Of a stretch of 64,000 nucleotides of DNA, positions 35,595 through 45,616 are shown piece by piece. Position numbers and translations under genes: made by a program. The notes under the pieces were generated by a model. The model had not been told where the DNA came from and searched no databases. It saw only the letters and a list, made by a program, of their open reading frames with translations. This stretch comes from Pirellula staleyi DSM 6068 (GTDB lineage Bacteria; Planctomycetota; Planctomycetia; Pirellulales; Pirellulaceae). The stretch covers positions 62,001-126,000 of the forward strand of contig CAMCMB010000005.1 in the NCBI GenBank assembly GCA_945875845.1. The letters run 5' to 3'. Each line of letters opens with the position of its first letter. Positions within the stretch are counted from its first letter, which is position 1.

Positions 35595-37538
35595 ATGAAG
35601 TTTCGCCCAGGTTTTGCCCTTGGGCTGGCCGCCATATTGTTTGGTGCCAGTAATGTTGTTGCCGATTGTGGTTGCGGTAGCGGTGGATCCACCGTTGTTG
35701 CTTCTGGCAGCGTGATGAGCGGTACGGTTGTAGGTGGTGGGGATGCTGGTGGTATGGGTTGCGGGGCACAAGTGAGCTACGTCGAAAAGACGATCATGGT
35801 GCCAACTCAAGTCACCGAAATGCGAACTGTCACTAAAAACGCTTCCAGAATGGAAGCTCGCACACGCACGTACACAGTGACCAAGCAGGTTCCACGCACT
35901 GAAACCAAGACCAGCACGACTACGGTCATGGTTCCAAAGCAAGAAACCAAGCAAGTTAGCTACACAGTTAATGTGCCTGTCACAACCCAAGTTGAAGAGT
36001 CGTACCAAGTCAATGTACCAAGCACTGTCAACGAAGAAGTGCCATACACCGTCAACGAAACTGTCTACAACGACAAAGTTGAGACCTACACGGTTCAAGT
36101 TCCATCGACTGTTGTCGATCAAGTTTCCTACCAAGTTGCTGTAAGCAAGTCGGTACCTGAAGTTCAAAACTACACGGTTTCTGTTCCGTCGACTGTTATG
36201 GAAACTGTCGACTACACCGTTCAGGTTCCAAGCTACGTTGACGTTGTTCAAACCTACAACGTGACCGTTCCTGTCACAACTCAAGAACAAGTTCCTTACA
36301 CGGTTCAAGTTCCTGTTTACTCAGACGAACAAGTTCCTTACACCGTTCAAGTTCCTGTGTATTCGGACGAAGTTCAATCATACACTGTCAAGGTCCCTTA
36401 CACCGAACAACGTACTGGAACACGACAAGTTTGCCGTTCGTACCCTGTTACGACAATGTCGACTTCCACCAAGGACATGGGTTCGTACCAAACGGTAACG
36501 GAAGAAGTTGCTGTTGGTTGTGGTACATCTTCGGCCGGTTACGGTTCTGCGTCGGCCGGTTGTGGCTGTGCAACACCTGCACCAAACTGCGGTTGCGGAA
36601 CACCTGCACCTGCCGCTAACGGTTGTGGATGTGCTCCTGCGATGACAACGCGGACCGTTTGCAAAAAGGTTTGGGTTCCAAACGTCGTAACTCAAGAAGT
36701 TCCCGTAACAACGATGCAACGTCAAATGGTTGACGAACCGTACACCTACAATGTATCGCTCTGCCGTGACGAAGTTCGCCAAAGAACAGTTAAGAAGGTT
36801 AGCTACACAACTGAGACACGTACGCGTACTGTCAAGAAGTGCACCATGACCACTGAAACTCGGACTCGTACAGTCAACAAGGTTTCGTACACAACCGAAG
36901 CTCGTCAACGCACTGTCAAGCAATGCCAGATGAACACGGAAACCCGTCAACGCCAAGTTGCAAAGACTGTCTACAACACGGAAACCCGTCAACGTACTGT
37001 CAATAAGACCGTAACCGAAATGGAAACCCGTACACGTGACGTCAGCAGGACCGTTTACAACGCCGAGACACGAACACGAACCGTTAAGGTCGCAAGCGTT
37101 GTTCCAAAGCAAATGACTCGCACCGTCAGCAAAGTTGTCTACACACCAGAAACTCGCACCCGGATGAAGTCCGTTACCAACATGACAACCGAGACCAAGG
37201 TTCGAGATGTTGTGACGACAGTCATGGTTCCAGAACAACGTACCAATACCTACAACGTAACGGTTTACGACGCGGTCAACGAAGAAAAAACGGACACTTA
37301 CAACGTTTCTGTGCCTTACACAACAACCGAAGAAGTTGCAGTGACCGTTTGCAAGATGGTTCCACAAACCGTGACGGTTCCTGTAATGACCAATGGTTAC
37401 GGAGTTACCGGAGCAATCAGCGGCGGAGCAATCAGCGGCGATGCGATCGGCGGCGGATCGTACAACGGCGGAGCCATGGGCAACGGTTGCGGTTGCGGAA
37501 CACCTGCACCTGTAGCTTCTGGTTGCGGTTGCAACTAG
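35595..37538 (+). CDS. YTV-repeat cell-wall/surface protein
   Basis: 647 residues from the ATG at 35595, preceded by GAGGAG (35583-35588). Signal peptide about 1-23 (ending SNVVA). Two repeat modules: about 100-290, some fifteen copies of Y-T-V-x-V-P / V-x-Y-x-V-P; about 390-580, repeats of E-T-R-x-R-T-V with K-x-x-Y-x-T. Three Cys-Gly blocks, C-G-C-G at the start, CGCATPAPNCGCGTPAP in the middle and CGCGTPAPVASGCGC at the end, could form disulfide links. The YTV motif is a family defined from Rhodopirellula baltica (Pfam YTV), reported as abundant cell-wall material there. The gene is alone, followed by a strong terminator, which suggests high expression (inference). Confidence 0.85.
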   Translation: MKFRPGFALGLAAILFGASNVVADCGCGSGGSTVVASGSVMSGTVVGGGDAGGMGCGAQVSYVEKTIMVPTQVTEMRTVTKNASRMEARTRTYTVTKQVPRTETKTSTTTVMVPKQETKQVSYTVNVPVTTQVEESYQVNVPSTVNEEVPYTVNETVYNDKVETYTVQVPSTVVDQVSYQVAVSKSVPEVQNYTVSVPSTVMETVDYTVQVPSYVDVVQTYNVTVPVTTQEQVPYTVQVPVYSDEQVPYTVQVPVYSDEVQSYTVKVPYTEQRTGTRQVCRSYPVTTMSTSTKDMGSYQTVTEEVAVGCGTSSAGYGSASAGCGCATPAPNCGCGTPAPAANGCGCAPAMTTRTVCKKVWVPNVVTQEVPVTTMQRQMVDEPYTYNVSLCRDEVRQRTVKKVSYTTETRTRTVKKCTMTTETRTRTVNKVSYTTEARQRTVKQCQMNTETRQRQVAKTVYNTETRQRTVNKTVTEMETRTRDVSRTVYNAETRTRTVKVASVVPKQMTRTVSKVVYTPETRTRMKSVTNMTTETKVRDVVTTVMVPEQRTNTYNVTVYDAVNEEKTDTYNVSVPYTTTEEVAVTVCKMVPQTVTVPVMTNGYGVTGAISGGAISGDAIGGGSYNGGAMGNGCGCGTPAPVASGCGCN

Positions 37539-37556
37539 TCGTTGACAAAATTAGTT

Positions 37557-37662
37557 GAACGACGCTCCGCGTCGTTTCAAATCTGAAAATCGTGCGGCAA
37601 GGCACGACGAAAAAAACGAAACGGTCCGCGCAAGCTATCTTGCACGGGCCGTTTTTCTTTTG
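37557..37662 (+). terminator. Hairpin cluster and intrinsic terminator after the YTV gene
   Basis: Three hairpins in a row: AACGACGC-tcc-GCGTCGTT (37558-37576); TCGTGC-ggcaag-GCACGA (37590-37607); and a 16-pair stem with one mismatch, AAACGGTCCGCGCAAG (37619-37634) with CTTGCACGGGCCGTTT (37639-37654), loop CTAT, followed by TTCTTTT. The last one is a strong intrinsic terminator; the first two may stabilise the message. Confidence 0.85.
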
Positions 37663-37725
37663 GCATCCCAAGGTACAATGAGGCTCTGCAACTTCCTCAC
37701 TTCCCTACTTGTTTGATTGCAAGCC

Positions 37726-40446
37726 ATGCCAACCCCACAGAGACTGACCGATCCGTTCGGTGCCCGCGATACATTTCGTGCTCCCCAAGGCCAATTGGGT
37801 ATCTACCGACTGAGCAAACTCGAGAAAGATGGCATCGCACCCGTCTCAAAGCTACCCTTCTCCATACGCGTTTTGCTGGAAGCTGTCCTTAGAAACTGCG
37901 ATGGATACCAGGTTACCGAAGCCGATGTCCGAAACCTTGCAAACTGGAATGCAGCCAAGCCCGCCGAGCTGGAAGTGCCATTCAAGCCGGCTCGCGTGGT
38001 CCTGCAAGACTTCACAGGGGTGCCTGCCGTCGTAGACCTAGCAGCTATGCGGGACGCCATGAAACTCCTTGGGGGCGACCCCAAGAAGATCAACCCACTC
38101 ATTCCTGTCGATTTGGTGATCGACCACTCCGTACAGGTGGACTATTTTGGGGCAGCGGACTCGCTGGCAAGAAATGTGGAAGTTGAATTCGAACGCAACA
38201 AAGAGCGGTATGAGTTTTTGCGATGGGGACAACAAGCGTTCGATAATTTCCGAGTCGTTCCGCCGAACACAGGTATTGTTCACCAAGTCAATTTAGAATT
38301 CCTGGCCAAAACAGTCTTCTTGGGCAAGGATTATGGTGGAGCGGTCGCGTACCCGGATACGCTCGTTGGTACCGATTCCCACACCACGATGATTAACGGA
38401 TTGGGAGTATTGGGCTGGGGAGTTGGGGGAATCGAGGCCGAAGCAACCATGCTTGGCCAACCACTGTATATGTTGATGCCCGAAGTGGTCGGGATGAAAC
38501 TCGTGGGTAAACTCGCGGCTGGCTCCACAGCCACCGACTTGGTTCTGCGCGTCACCGAGATTTTGCGCAAAGAAGGTGTCGTTAATAAATTTGTCGAATT
38601 CTTTGGCGAAGGCGTATCGCGAATGTCGCTTGCCGACAGAGCGACCATTGCTAACATGGCTCCAGAGTATGGAGCGACGATGGGGTTCTTTCCGGTCGAC
38701 AGCGAAACGCTTGTGTACATGCACCGCACCGGTCGAACATCGGATGAGATTGAATTGGTAGAACGCTATTGCAAAGAACAGGGACTCTTTCGCGTCGATG
38801 GTAGTCCTGAATTAACCTACACCAAAATCTTAACCCTGGATCTTGAATCCATCGAGCCATCGATGGCAGGTCCCAAACGACCACAAGATCGGGTTCCGCT
38901 GAAGTCGATTAAAACGTCCTTCGCCAAGGCGCTATCGGCGCCCATCGCGGAGCGAGGCTTCGGACTTTCAGCGGAGCAGATCGGTTCGACCGCCGCTGTC
39001 GCGAATAACGGTCATTCGGCCACCATCGGCCATGGGTCGGTCGTGATCGCATCCATCACATCGTGCACCAACACCAGCAATCCCTCTGTCATGCTCGGGG
39101 CAGGCCTATTGGCCAAGAAAGCGGTTGCGCGCGGGCTCAAGGTGAAATCGTTTGTCAAGACAAGCCTCGCACCCGGCTCACGTGTTGTCACCGATTATCT
39201 TACCAAAGCCGATGTGCTCGGTTCGTTAGAGCAGCTTGGCTTCTTTGTTGTAGGCTATGGCTGTACGACGTGCATTGGCAACAGTGGTCCGTTGCCCGAA
39301 GCAGTTTCCAACGCCATCATGGAGGGCAATCTGGTGGCAGCCGCCGTGCTAAGCGGCAACCGAAACTTCGAGGGACGCGTCAATCCCCACACGCGTGCAA
39401 ACTACCTTGCAAGCCCGGCCTTGGTTGTCGCCTATGCCATCGCCGGAACCATTGAAATCGATTTTGAAACGGAGCCTATCGGCCATGACGACAACGGCAT
39501 GCCGGTTTTCTTCCGCGAAATTTGGCCATCGCATGAAGAGATTGTTAAGGCGATGGAAGAGAGTGTTCAACCTGAGATGTTTGTTAAACAATACTCAAGC
39601 GCTTTCACAGACAATGCAACCTGGAATGCCATTCCAATCACACCTGGCGATCTCTACAAGTGGGATGAGAAGAGCACCTACATTCAGCGGCCCCCATTTT
39701 TGGAAGGGATCAAGCACGGTAAGTGCACTATTTCGCCGATTCGCGGAGCGAGTGTTCTCGCCCTGCTCGGAGACTCGGTGACGACAGACCACATTTCGCC
39801 CGCGGGTTCGATCACTCAAGATGGCCCCGCAGGGCGATTCTTGGTAGCCAGCGGAGTGCATCCGCGCGACTTCAATAGTTACGGAGCTCGCCGAGGAAAC
39901 GATCGAGTGATGGTGCGAGGTACGTTCGCCAACATCCGAATTCGCAACGGACTCACCCCCGGCATCGAGGGAGGCGTCACGAACTATATTCCGACAGGCG
40001 AACGGATGAGTATCTACGACGCGTCCATGTTGTACCAAGCCTCGAAGACTCCACTGATTATCTTGGCAGGTTCGGAATATGGGACTGGCTCGTCCCGCGA
40101 TTGGGCTGCCAAGGGAACGCTCCAGCTTGGTATTCGGGCCGTGATTGCTGTCTCGTACGAGCGCATTCACCGGAGCAACTTGGTGGGCATGGGCGTGTTG
40201 CCCTTGCAATTCCTGGAAGGACAGAGTGCAACAAGTCTTGGGTTGACTGGCCACGAAACTTTCGACATCCCTTCGCTGGGGGATGACCTCCAGCCCCGCA
40301 GTCAAATTGCGGTTGTGGCAACGAAGCCCGACGGAACCCAGAAGACGTTTGAAGCACTTGTTCGCATCGATACGCCGGTCGAGATCGACTACTATCGCAA
40401 TGGCGGTATTTTGCCGACTGTACTACGCAAGCTAGCGGAAAGTTGA
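37726..40446 (+). CDS. acnA: Aconitate hydratase A
   Basis: TCA-cycle enzyme that isomerises citrate and isocitrate; 906 residues from the ATG at 37726 (an in-frame TTG is 9 bases upstream). [4Fe-4S] ligands are visible: S-C-T-N-T-S-N-P with Cys 447, and Y-G-C-T-T-C-I-G-N with Cys 513 and Cys 516. [13 protein letters not shown] and the C-terminal swivel-domain [30 protein letters not shown] follow, with active-site Ser and Arg. Length and order are those of AcnA / IRP1 type. It precedes the CobA-HemD gene by 72 bases on the same strand, so they may be co-transcribed. Confidence 0.96.
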   Translation: MPTPQRLTDPFGARDTFRAPQGQLGIYRLSKLEKDGIAPVSKLPFSIRVLLEAVLRNCDGYQVTEADVRNLANWNAAKPAELEVPFKPARVVLQDFTGVPAVVDLAAMRDAMKLLGGDPKKINPLIPVDLVIDHSVQVDYFGAADSLARNVEVEFERNKERYEFLRWGQQAFDNFRVVPPNTGIVHQVNLEFLAKTVFLGKDYGGAVAYPDTLVGTDSHTTMINGLGVLGWGVGGIEAEATMLGQPLYMLMPEVVGMKLVGKLAAGSTATDLVLRVTEILRKEGVVNKFVEFFGEGVSRMSLADRATIANMAPEYGATMGFFPVDSETLVYMHRTGRTSDEIELVERYCKEQGLFRVDGSPELTYTKILTLDLESIEPSMAGPKRPQDRVPLKSIKTSFAKALSAPIAERGFGLSAEQIGSTAAVANNGHSATIGHGSVVIASITSCTNTSNPSVMLGAGLLAKKAVARGLKVKSFVKTSLAPGSRVVTDYLTKADVLGSLEQLGFFVVGYGCTTCIGNSGPLPEAVSNAIMEGNLVAAAVLSGNRNFEGRVNPHTRANYLASPALVVAYAIAGTIEIDFETEPIGHDDNGMPVFFREIWPSHEEIVKAMEESVQPEMFVKQYSSAFTDNATWNAIPITPGDLYKWDEKSTYIQRPPFLEGIKHGKCTISPIRGASVLALLGDSVTTDHISPAGSITQDGPAGRFLVASGVHPRDFNSYGARRGNDRVMVRGTFANIRIRNGLTPGIEGGVTNYIPTGERMSIYDASMLYQASKTPLIILAGSEYGTGSSRDWAAKGTLQLGIRAVIAVSYERIHRSNLVGMGVLPLQFLEGQSATSLGLTGHETFDIPSLGDDLQPRSQIAVVATKPDGTQKTFEALVRIDTPVEIDYYRNGGILPTVLRKLAES

Positions 40447-40518
40447 GCGTGAGCGACCAATGAACCCATCCTTGTACGATCATGGTACTCGTCGTGCGCT
40501 TTGCGTCATCGTGGAACT

Positions 40519-42030
40519 ATGGCCGCAATAGCAACCGGCAAGGTATTCCTCATCGGAGCAGGGCCAGGCGATCCAGGTTTAATCACCGTTCGCGGCGCGG
40601 AACTGATTGGTAGGGCGGATGTCGTTCTGTACGATGGGCTGGCCAACGATGCCTTGCTAGCTTACGCAGCAGAGAATGCCGAAATTGTTTGTGTAGGCAA
40701 ACATGGCCACGGCGGCATGTGGAGTCAGAGGCAAATCGATGACGTGGTCGTTGGATATGCTCAGGCGGGCAAGTCGGTCGCTAGGCTCAAAGGCGGAGAT
40801 ACCGCTATCTTCGCGCGCACCGCAGAAGAAGTGGATCGGCTCGTCGAGGAAGGAATCCAGTACGAGATTGTTCCGGGTATCACGGCCGCCTTAGCGGCAA
40901 GCGCATTTACCGGGATCCCGATTACACACCGCGATTGGTCTTCCGCAGTTGCATTGATCACAGGACAGTTGCAACCGGCAGATGGCAGCATTGAAGCAGA
41001 AGAGTCGCAAGACTGGAATGCATTGGCAATTTTCCCTGGCACGCTAGTGCTCTACATGGGAGTCACCACGGCTGCTCACTGGAGCAGCAAACTGATCGAG
41101 GCAGGCAAGGCTCCGTCGACTCCAGTGGTTATGGTCCGACGGTGTTCCTGGCCTGACCAAGAAGTGATTCGCTGCGAACTGGGAACGGTCGCTGCGACCA
41201 TTGCATCCATGCCGCGTTGGAGGCCACCGATCATCAGTATTGTCGGTGACGTGATTCGAATGGAAAAAGCGATGGACTGGTTTTCCATCAGGCCGTGGTT
41301 TGGGAAACAAGTCTGGGTAACAAGTCCGGATCATACCGGAAGACTATTAAGTAAAAAATTTGCCGAACTAGGCGCACAAGTTATTCATCAACCGGTTATG
41401 AGGTTCGAACCTCCGGAAGACTGGCATGACATCGATATCAAAATCCGATCCTTGGACCAATTCGATTGGGTCGTATTTAGCAGCACTTATGGAGTCGATA
41501 GGTTCTTCGATCGGTTGTTTACGCTTGGAAAAGATGGCCGTTCGCTTTGTCGTACGAAAATTGCGGCAGTCGGCAGCGGTACGGCGGCAGCAATCGCCAA
41601 GCACTCACTGATTTGTGATGTGTTTCCACAAGCCCACGGCTCCGAAACTTTGGTGGATCTCCTTGTTCCAGAGTGTGTGGGTAAACGATTCCTGTTCGTT
41701 CGTAATCCGGACGGTGAAACAAACGCGATGAGCCGGCTTTCGAGTTTGGGAGCGATAGTAGAAACCTTAGATGTCTATCGCCAAAGCCTCGTGCAGCAAT
41801 TGCCTCTTAAAATCGCGGAGAGTATTCGATTGGGAAAACTGGATGCCATCACCGCAACCAGCAAAAACATTTCAAGGCAAACGGTAGCATTGCTTGGCAA
41901 GGAAAGCCGAACGCAAACGTGGCTAAGTCTTTCGCCATCCATCACCTCGCTCCTGGTCGACCTTGGGTGCGAAAGGGTCATAACTGCCAGCGAGCCAAGT
42001 TTCGATGCCCTAGTTGCTCTCACCTCTTGA
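40519..42030 (+). CDS. CobA-HemD fusion: uroporphyrinogen III methyltransferase / synthase
   Basis: Bifunctional tetrapyrrole enzyme of about 503 residues from the ATG at 40519 (TTG at 40501 is in frame too). N-terminal 250 residues: SUMT (CobA) with VFLIGAGPGDPGLITVRGAELI, the RLKGGDTAIFARTAEEVD block and EIVPGITAALAASAFTGIPITHRD, the SAM-binding and substrate motifs. The DPFVFGRG stretch of classic CobA is altered to DTAIFART. C-terminal part: HemD, uroporphyrinogen III synthase (about 265-500; VWVTSPDHTGRLLSKKFAELGAQV, VVFSSTYGVDRFFDRL, AAVGSGTAAAI). Directs precursor into siroheme or cobalamin. Its 3' end overlaps the next gene (opposite strand) by 11 bases. Confidence 0.92.
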   Translation: MAAIATGKVFLIGAGPGDPGLITVRGAELIGRADVVLYDGLANDALLAYAAENAEIVCVGKHGHGGMWSQRQIDDVVVGYAQAGKSVARLKGGDTAIFARTAEEVDRLVEEGIQYEIVPGITAALAASAFTGIPITHRDWSSAVALITGQLQPADGSIEAEESQDWNALAIFPGTLVLYMGVTTAAHWSSKLIEAGKAPSTPVVMVRRCSWPDQEVIRCELGTVAATIASMPRWRPPIISIVGDVIRMEKAMDWFSIRPWFGKQVWVTSPDHTGRLLSKKFAELGAQVIHQPVMRFEPPEDWHDIDIKIRSLDQFDWVVFSSTYGVDRFFDRLFTLGKDGRSLCRTKIAAVGSGTAAAIAKHSLICDVFPQAHGSETLVDLLVPECVGKRFLFVRNPDGETNAMSRLSSLGAIVETLDVYRQSLVQQLPLKIAESIRLGKLDAITATSKNISRQTVALLGKESRTQTWLSLSPSITSLLVDLGCERVITASEPSFDALVALTS

Positions 42031-42790
42031 TTCGCTGCCGAACAATTCTTCGCATGTCCGGGTACTGGAGTCGTACCGAAATACAACGCAAGTACATTTT
42101 CTTCTGCGGAGTCGTTTTTCGCCGCCAGCCAAACTCGTTGACCACCACGATCAATCCGATCACGATCACGATCAAAAGCGGACCAGGCCATAGCACTTGC
42201 TTGTTGGTCAATGACCATTGGAGCCATGCGTTTGTGTTTGTCGTCCAAGGCTGATTGAATAGTAACGCAATCGCCAGCAGAACGACACAAACGCACTTTA
42301 AGGCGAACTCGATTCCATTTTGCATCGTGAGTATGACCTTTGCCTTCGACGCATCGTGGCTCTGGCTCTCACGATTCCGTTTGCAAAAATCAAAAGCCAT
42401 CTCACAAACGGTTCTACGTATCGATTGGTAACGGATCATCCAGTACAGCAACCCCAACGATATCAAAACGGTGATGGCGCTGACGTATAAATCGAAGCTC
42501 TTGAGCTGGGTTGATTCCCGCAATATCAAGCTGGTTATCATTAAGCCTAGTAAGACCACGATGTTCGAATGGAGGACCAATCCCAGCAGCAAAATAACAA
42601 ATACAATTCGGATGATTCTGGGAATGGGCGCCGAGCCGAGATAAACAAAATCGATTACGCAGCCCATCCCCAACAGCAACATCAAACTACACCAAAGTAC
42701 GATGGTGTTGCGCATCGGATCCGTGCTCGAAACAACCACCTTTGGCTGTTCGGAGCTACCACTTACGGATTGGTTCGATGTTTTGCTCAT
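42020..42790 (-). CDS. Polytopic membrane protein of the MoxR-DUF58 operon
   Basis: Unrecognised 256-residue membrane protein with about six hydrophobic helices (for example IVLWCSLMLLLGMGCVIDFV, IVVLLGLMITSLIL, LYVSAITVLISLGLLYWMI, VCVVLLAIALLF and LLIVIVIGLIVVVNEFGW). It overlaps the DUF58 gene by four bases and so is translated with it. Its stop overlaps the end of the convergent CobA-HemD gene by 11 bases. No enzymatic motif was seen; a membrane partner for the MoxR system is the simplest reading. Confidence 0.6.
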   Translation of the reverse strand: MSKTSNQSVSGSSEQPKVVVSSTDPMRNTIVLWCSLMLLLGMGCVIDFVYLGSAPIPRIIRIVFVILLLGLVLHSNIVVLLGLMITSLILRESTQLKSFDLYVSAITVLISLGLLYWMIRYQSIRRTVCEMAFDFCKRNRESQSHDASKAKVILTMQNGIEFALKCVCVVLLAIALLFNQPWTTNTNAWLQWSLTNKQVLWPGPLLIVIVIGLIVVVNEFGWRRKTTPQKKMYLRCISVRLQYPDMRRIVRQRIKR

Positions 42791-44598
42791 CGGCCGGATC
42801 CTTGCGTCGTCAGCCGACCCGATCTGGCAATGGCGATTTCCGACAAAACCAACCCGGTCGCCTTAGGCTCTCCGGCGATCGACATGGGTACTCCGAGTTT
42901 GGTTAAGCTGCGTTTTAACGGCAGAGCTAGTTCCCTCAGCCGGATACCTTCCGCTAACAAACGAAGCTCAGCAACGGTATTGGCTTGGAGAGTTGACGAC
43001 TTGGTTTTCGGTCGATTCAGCGTCGGCGAAGGACAAATCACGGCAACGCGATGATGCTTGGACTTCGCGATTTTGATGGCACTCAAAAGCTCGTCCGTCG
43101 ATGATTTGTCACCCAGTAGCTCTGCCACGAGAACGAAGATTTCGTTGTCGTGCGCATGCGAGATTGCAGCCGTTAAGGCCCTTGTCAATAAACGCATTCG
43201 AACTGGGGAATCCTGGCTCTCGACGTTAGAAATAGATACGATTGGGGCCATCCATGGCATCCCCGATTCGCACAAGAATTTCAACAGATATTTGGCCAGC
43301 TCGTTCTCATCCATTACCATTTCGACATGGGTCGTCACCGAGAGGTTATAGAGTTCAGCCATGACTGCCGCCAACTGGATGCGTTGCCGACCTTTTTGGG
43401 TGCTAAACAACGCAAATGGGGCGAGCGAAAACGGATTGACCTGAGGATCAAGCAACTCCGGATAGCGTTCGCTGCAAACGGCATAGGCGGTCTCCAGCAT
43501 TCGCGGCGAGAATCGCGTGGTTCCGGTGGACCGATTTACGCAGAAGGCTCCCATGGCTCGCAGCTGCGAGTAGAAGCCAATCGTGCCAGATGCTGCGATT
43601 GTCCGCTTGGTCGCTTCTTCGTCGATCAAATAGCTACCGATGGCGTCACCGGCGGACGTCACCGAATGAGCGATACTGGCGCCAACGTGTGTCATTTGGT
43701 CGATCAACCGGCGCCCAAAGCCACCCATACGCGTGCTTGCCGTTCCATCGATTATCAGTTGAACACGAATAGGCACTTCGGATTCATACTGCCTCGTCAT
43801 CAGCTTGTCGCGTCTCGCGGACGCTTTCCAGGCTATCGTTTTTGGCGGATCGCCATCGACATATTCTCGCAGTTCAAGCAATTCGAAACCGATACCGGGC
43901 CGTTGCTGTCGATGAATTCCCTGCCTCGGAATCGCGTTCATTCGTTTCAACAGCGGACTCGCATCCGCCGATTCGGTGAAAGTGGGTAGCACGCGAAGGG
44001 TTTGGCGGAGCGCTACGAACCTGTCAAGCCGAAAGAGGTCGCACGTATCACGAAACTCCATTCGAATCCCTGGAAAGACAACCTCGCCTGCAGCCCGAAC
44101 ACGAGCCGTGTAGTTTATCTCAACCACCTGCTGAGGCGTCCGAACCGCCACTTGATTGCTTGGGCAAATCTCGTCGACCATCTTGAAAACGGATATCAAG
44201 CGTCCCATCTGCTGCCGAAGCCAAGACGAAGAATGGATTGCAGAAATCGGTGAAGACGATGGAATCGTGGAATAGATAATCTCAAGGTTTTCCGGTACTA
44301 CATCCCGAAAGAGTCGATATGGAAAAACTCGGTTGGATTTGCAGAAGATGCGAACGCGTATGTCGAGTGTTCGACCAGCCCACAGGACGCCTGTTGCATC
44401 CTTTCGTCCGTTGATCCATCGTTCCAACTGAAATCGCGCTAGCTCGCGTTGGCTGCAAATCGAAAACTGGACCCATTCCCAAAGCATCCACAACAACCAG
44501 GCGAGACAGAGAATCGCAACACTCATTTGGCCGCGCGTGACCCCTACGATGAGTCCGATGAGTCCTATGAGAGCTAGCTGTCGCGACCGACTCGTCAT
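42787..44598 (-). CDS. DUF58 domain protein
   Basis: 603-residue membrane-associated protein. Two short hydrophobic stretches at the N-terminus (LALIGLIGLIVGVTRG, ILCLAWLLWMLWEW) precede a long region; the DUF58 hallmark PGIGFELLELREYVDGDPPKTIAWKASARRDKLMTRQYE is at about 225-265, followed by a VWA-like RVQLIIDGTASTRMGGFG with D-x-S/T-x-S-type loop. DUF58 genes occur next to MoxR ATPases and are thought to act with them in metal insertion or protein assembly (family knowledge). Start overlaps the MoxR stop (ATGA). Confidence 0.9.
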   Translation of the reverse strand: MTSRSRQLALIGLIGLIVGVTRGQMSVAILCLAWLLWMLWEWVQFSICSQRELARFQLERWINGRKDATGVLWAGRTLDIRVRIFCKSNRVFPYRLFRDVVPENLEIIYSTIPSSSPISAIHSSSWLRQQMGRLISVFKMVDEICPSNQVAVRTPQQVVEINYTARVRAAGEVVFPGIRMEFRDTCDLFRLDRFVALRQTLRVLPTFTESADASPLLKRMNAIPRQGIHRQQRPGIGFELLELREYVDGDPPKTIAWKASARRDKLMTRQYESEVPIRVQLIIDGTASTRMGGFGRRLIDQMTHVGASIAHSVTSAGDAIGSYLIDEEATKRTIAASGTIGFYSQLRAMGAFCVNRSTGTTRFSPRMLETAYAVCSERYPELLDPQVNPFSLAPFALFSTQKGRQRIQLAAVMAELYNLSVTTHVEMVMDENELAKYLLKFLCESGMPWMAPIVSISNVESQDSPVRMRLLTRALTAAISHAHDNEIFVLVAELLGDKSSTDELLSAIKIAKSKHHRVAVICPSPTLNRPKTKSSTLQANTVAELRLLAEGIRLRELALPLKRSLTKLGVPMSIAGEPKATGLVLSEIAIARSGRLTTQGSGR

Positions 44599-45563
44599 GG
44601 CTGAGCGTCCACAACCACAGGAACCATTTTGATGAGCTGCTGGACAACCGTTTCCACCGTTTGGCCATCCATTTCCGATTCAGGCCGCATGATCAAGCGA
44701 TGTCCGAGCACAGGCAAAGCGATCGATTGAACATCTTCGTGGGTCATGTACTCACGGCCCCGCAACAGCGCATGGGCTCGACCGGCTTTCATCAAATAGA
44801 TGGCGGCTCGGGGGCTTGCTCCCAGGGCGAGATCCGCATGCAGTCGGCTTCTTCGAGCCAAGTCGACGATATATCCCTTGAGCTCTTGTGAACAAAACAC
44901 CAAGTCTACTTGTCGCTGGATCGATAGGATCTCCTCTGGACTACTGGTCGCTTCAATTTTAGCGGGAGGCCTACTATGCAAATCCAGCATTGCGACCTCA
45001 TGCTCGCGCTCGGGGTACCCAACTTGAATTCGAAAGAGAAACCGGTCTAACTGGGCTTCCGGCAAGCGATAGACGCCTTCTTGTTCGATAGGGTTTTGGG
45101 TAGCGAGCACCATGAAAGGTTCGGGTAGGGGAAGTGTCTTGCCTTCAATCGTAACCTGCCGTTCCTGCATCGCTTCCAACAAAGAAGACTGTGTTCGCGC
45201 CGGCGCTCGATTGAGTTCATCGGCTAGCATCAGTTGACAAAAAATGGGTCCTTTTCGCATCACAAAGTTACTTGTCTGACGATCCAGCACTTGAGTGCCG
45301 GTTACGTCGGACGGCAACAGGTCCGGCGTGAATTGAACGCGTTCGAAATGGATACCGAGAACCGTTGAGAAAGTTCGACACATCGTCGTCTTCGCGGTTC
45401 CAGGCACGCCTTCAAGTAGCACATGTCCACCTGCAAGAAGTGCGATGAGCAATTGATCCGTAACGCCACTGAGACCAACAACTACTTTTTCGATTGCTTG
45501 CTGGGCGCGGTTGCGAAGCTCTTTGACACGCAGGGCAATCTCGCCGGTGGATACTGGATGCAC
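44595..45563 (-). CDS. MoxR-family AAA+ ATPase
   Basis: Chaperone-like AAA+ ATPase of about 322 residues using GTG at 45563; the frame is open up to 45866 but upstream is within the preceding gene and the extension has no MoxR character. Walker A G-V-P-G-T-A-K-T-T near residue 52, Walker B LADELNRAPARTQSSLLEAMQE near 113, ATQNPIEQEGVYRLPEAQLDRF (sensor 1 and Arg finger region). MoxR proteins remodel or load cofactors with VWA/DUF58 partners. Part of the tightly packed minus-strand operon; the next gene overlaps by four bases. Start codon choice is uncertain. Confidence 0.85.
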   Translation of the reverse strand: MHPVSTGEIALRVKELRNRAQQAIEKVVVGLSGVTDQLLIALLAGGHVLLEGVPGTAKTTMCRTFSTVLGIHFERVQFTPDLLPSDVTGTQVLDRQTSNFVMRKGPIFCQLMLADELNRAPARTQSSLLEAMQERQVTIEGKTLPLPEPFMVLATQNPIEQEGVYRLPEAQLDRFLFRIQVGYPEREHEVAMLDLHSRPPAKIEATSSPEEILSIQRQVDLVFCSQELKGYIVDLARRSRLHADLALGASPRAAIYLMKAGRAHALLRGREYMTHEDVQSIALPVLGHRLIMRPESEMDGQTVETVVQQLIKMVPVVVDAQP

Positions 45564-45616
45564 GTATAATTTTTTTCTGTTGTAGAGTTGGTGCGTAGAT
45601 GCTCGTTGACAGGTTC

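Noticed and set aside
36378-37367. 329-codon minus-strand ORF opposite the YTV gene
   Set aside because: Shadow of the repetitive coding strand; its His/Cys/Asn-rich translation mirrors the repeats.
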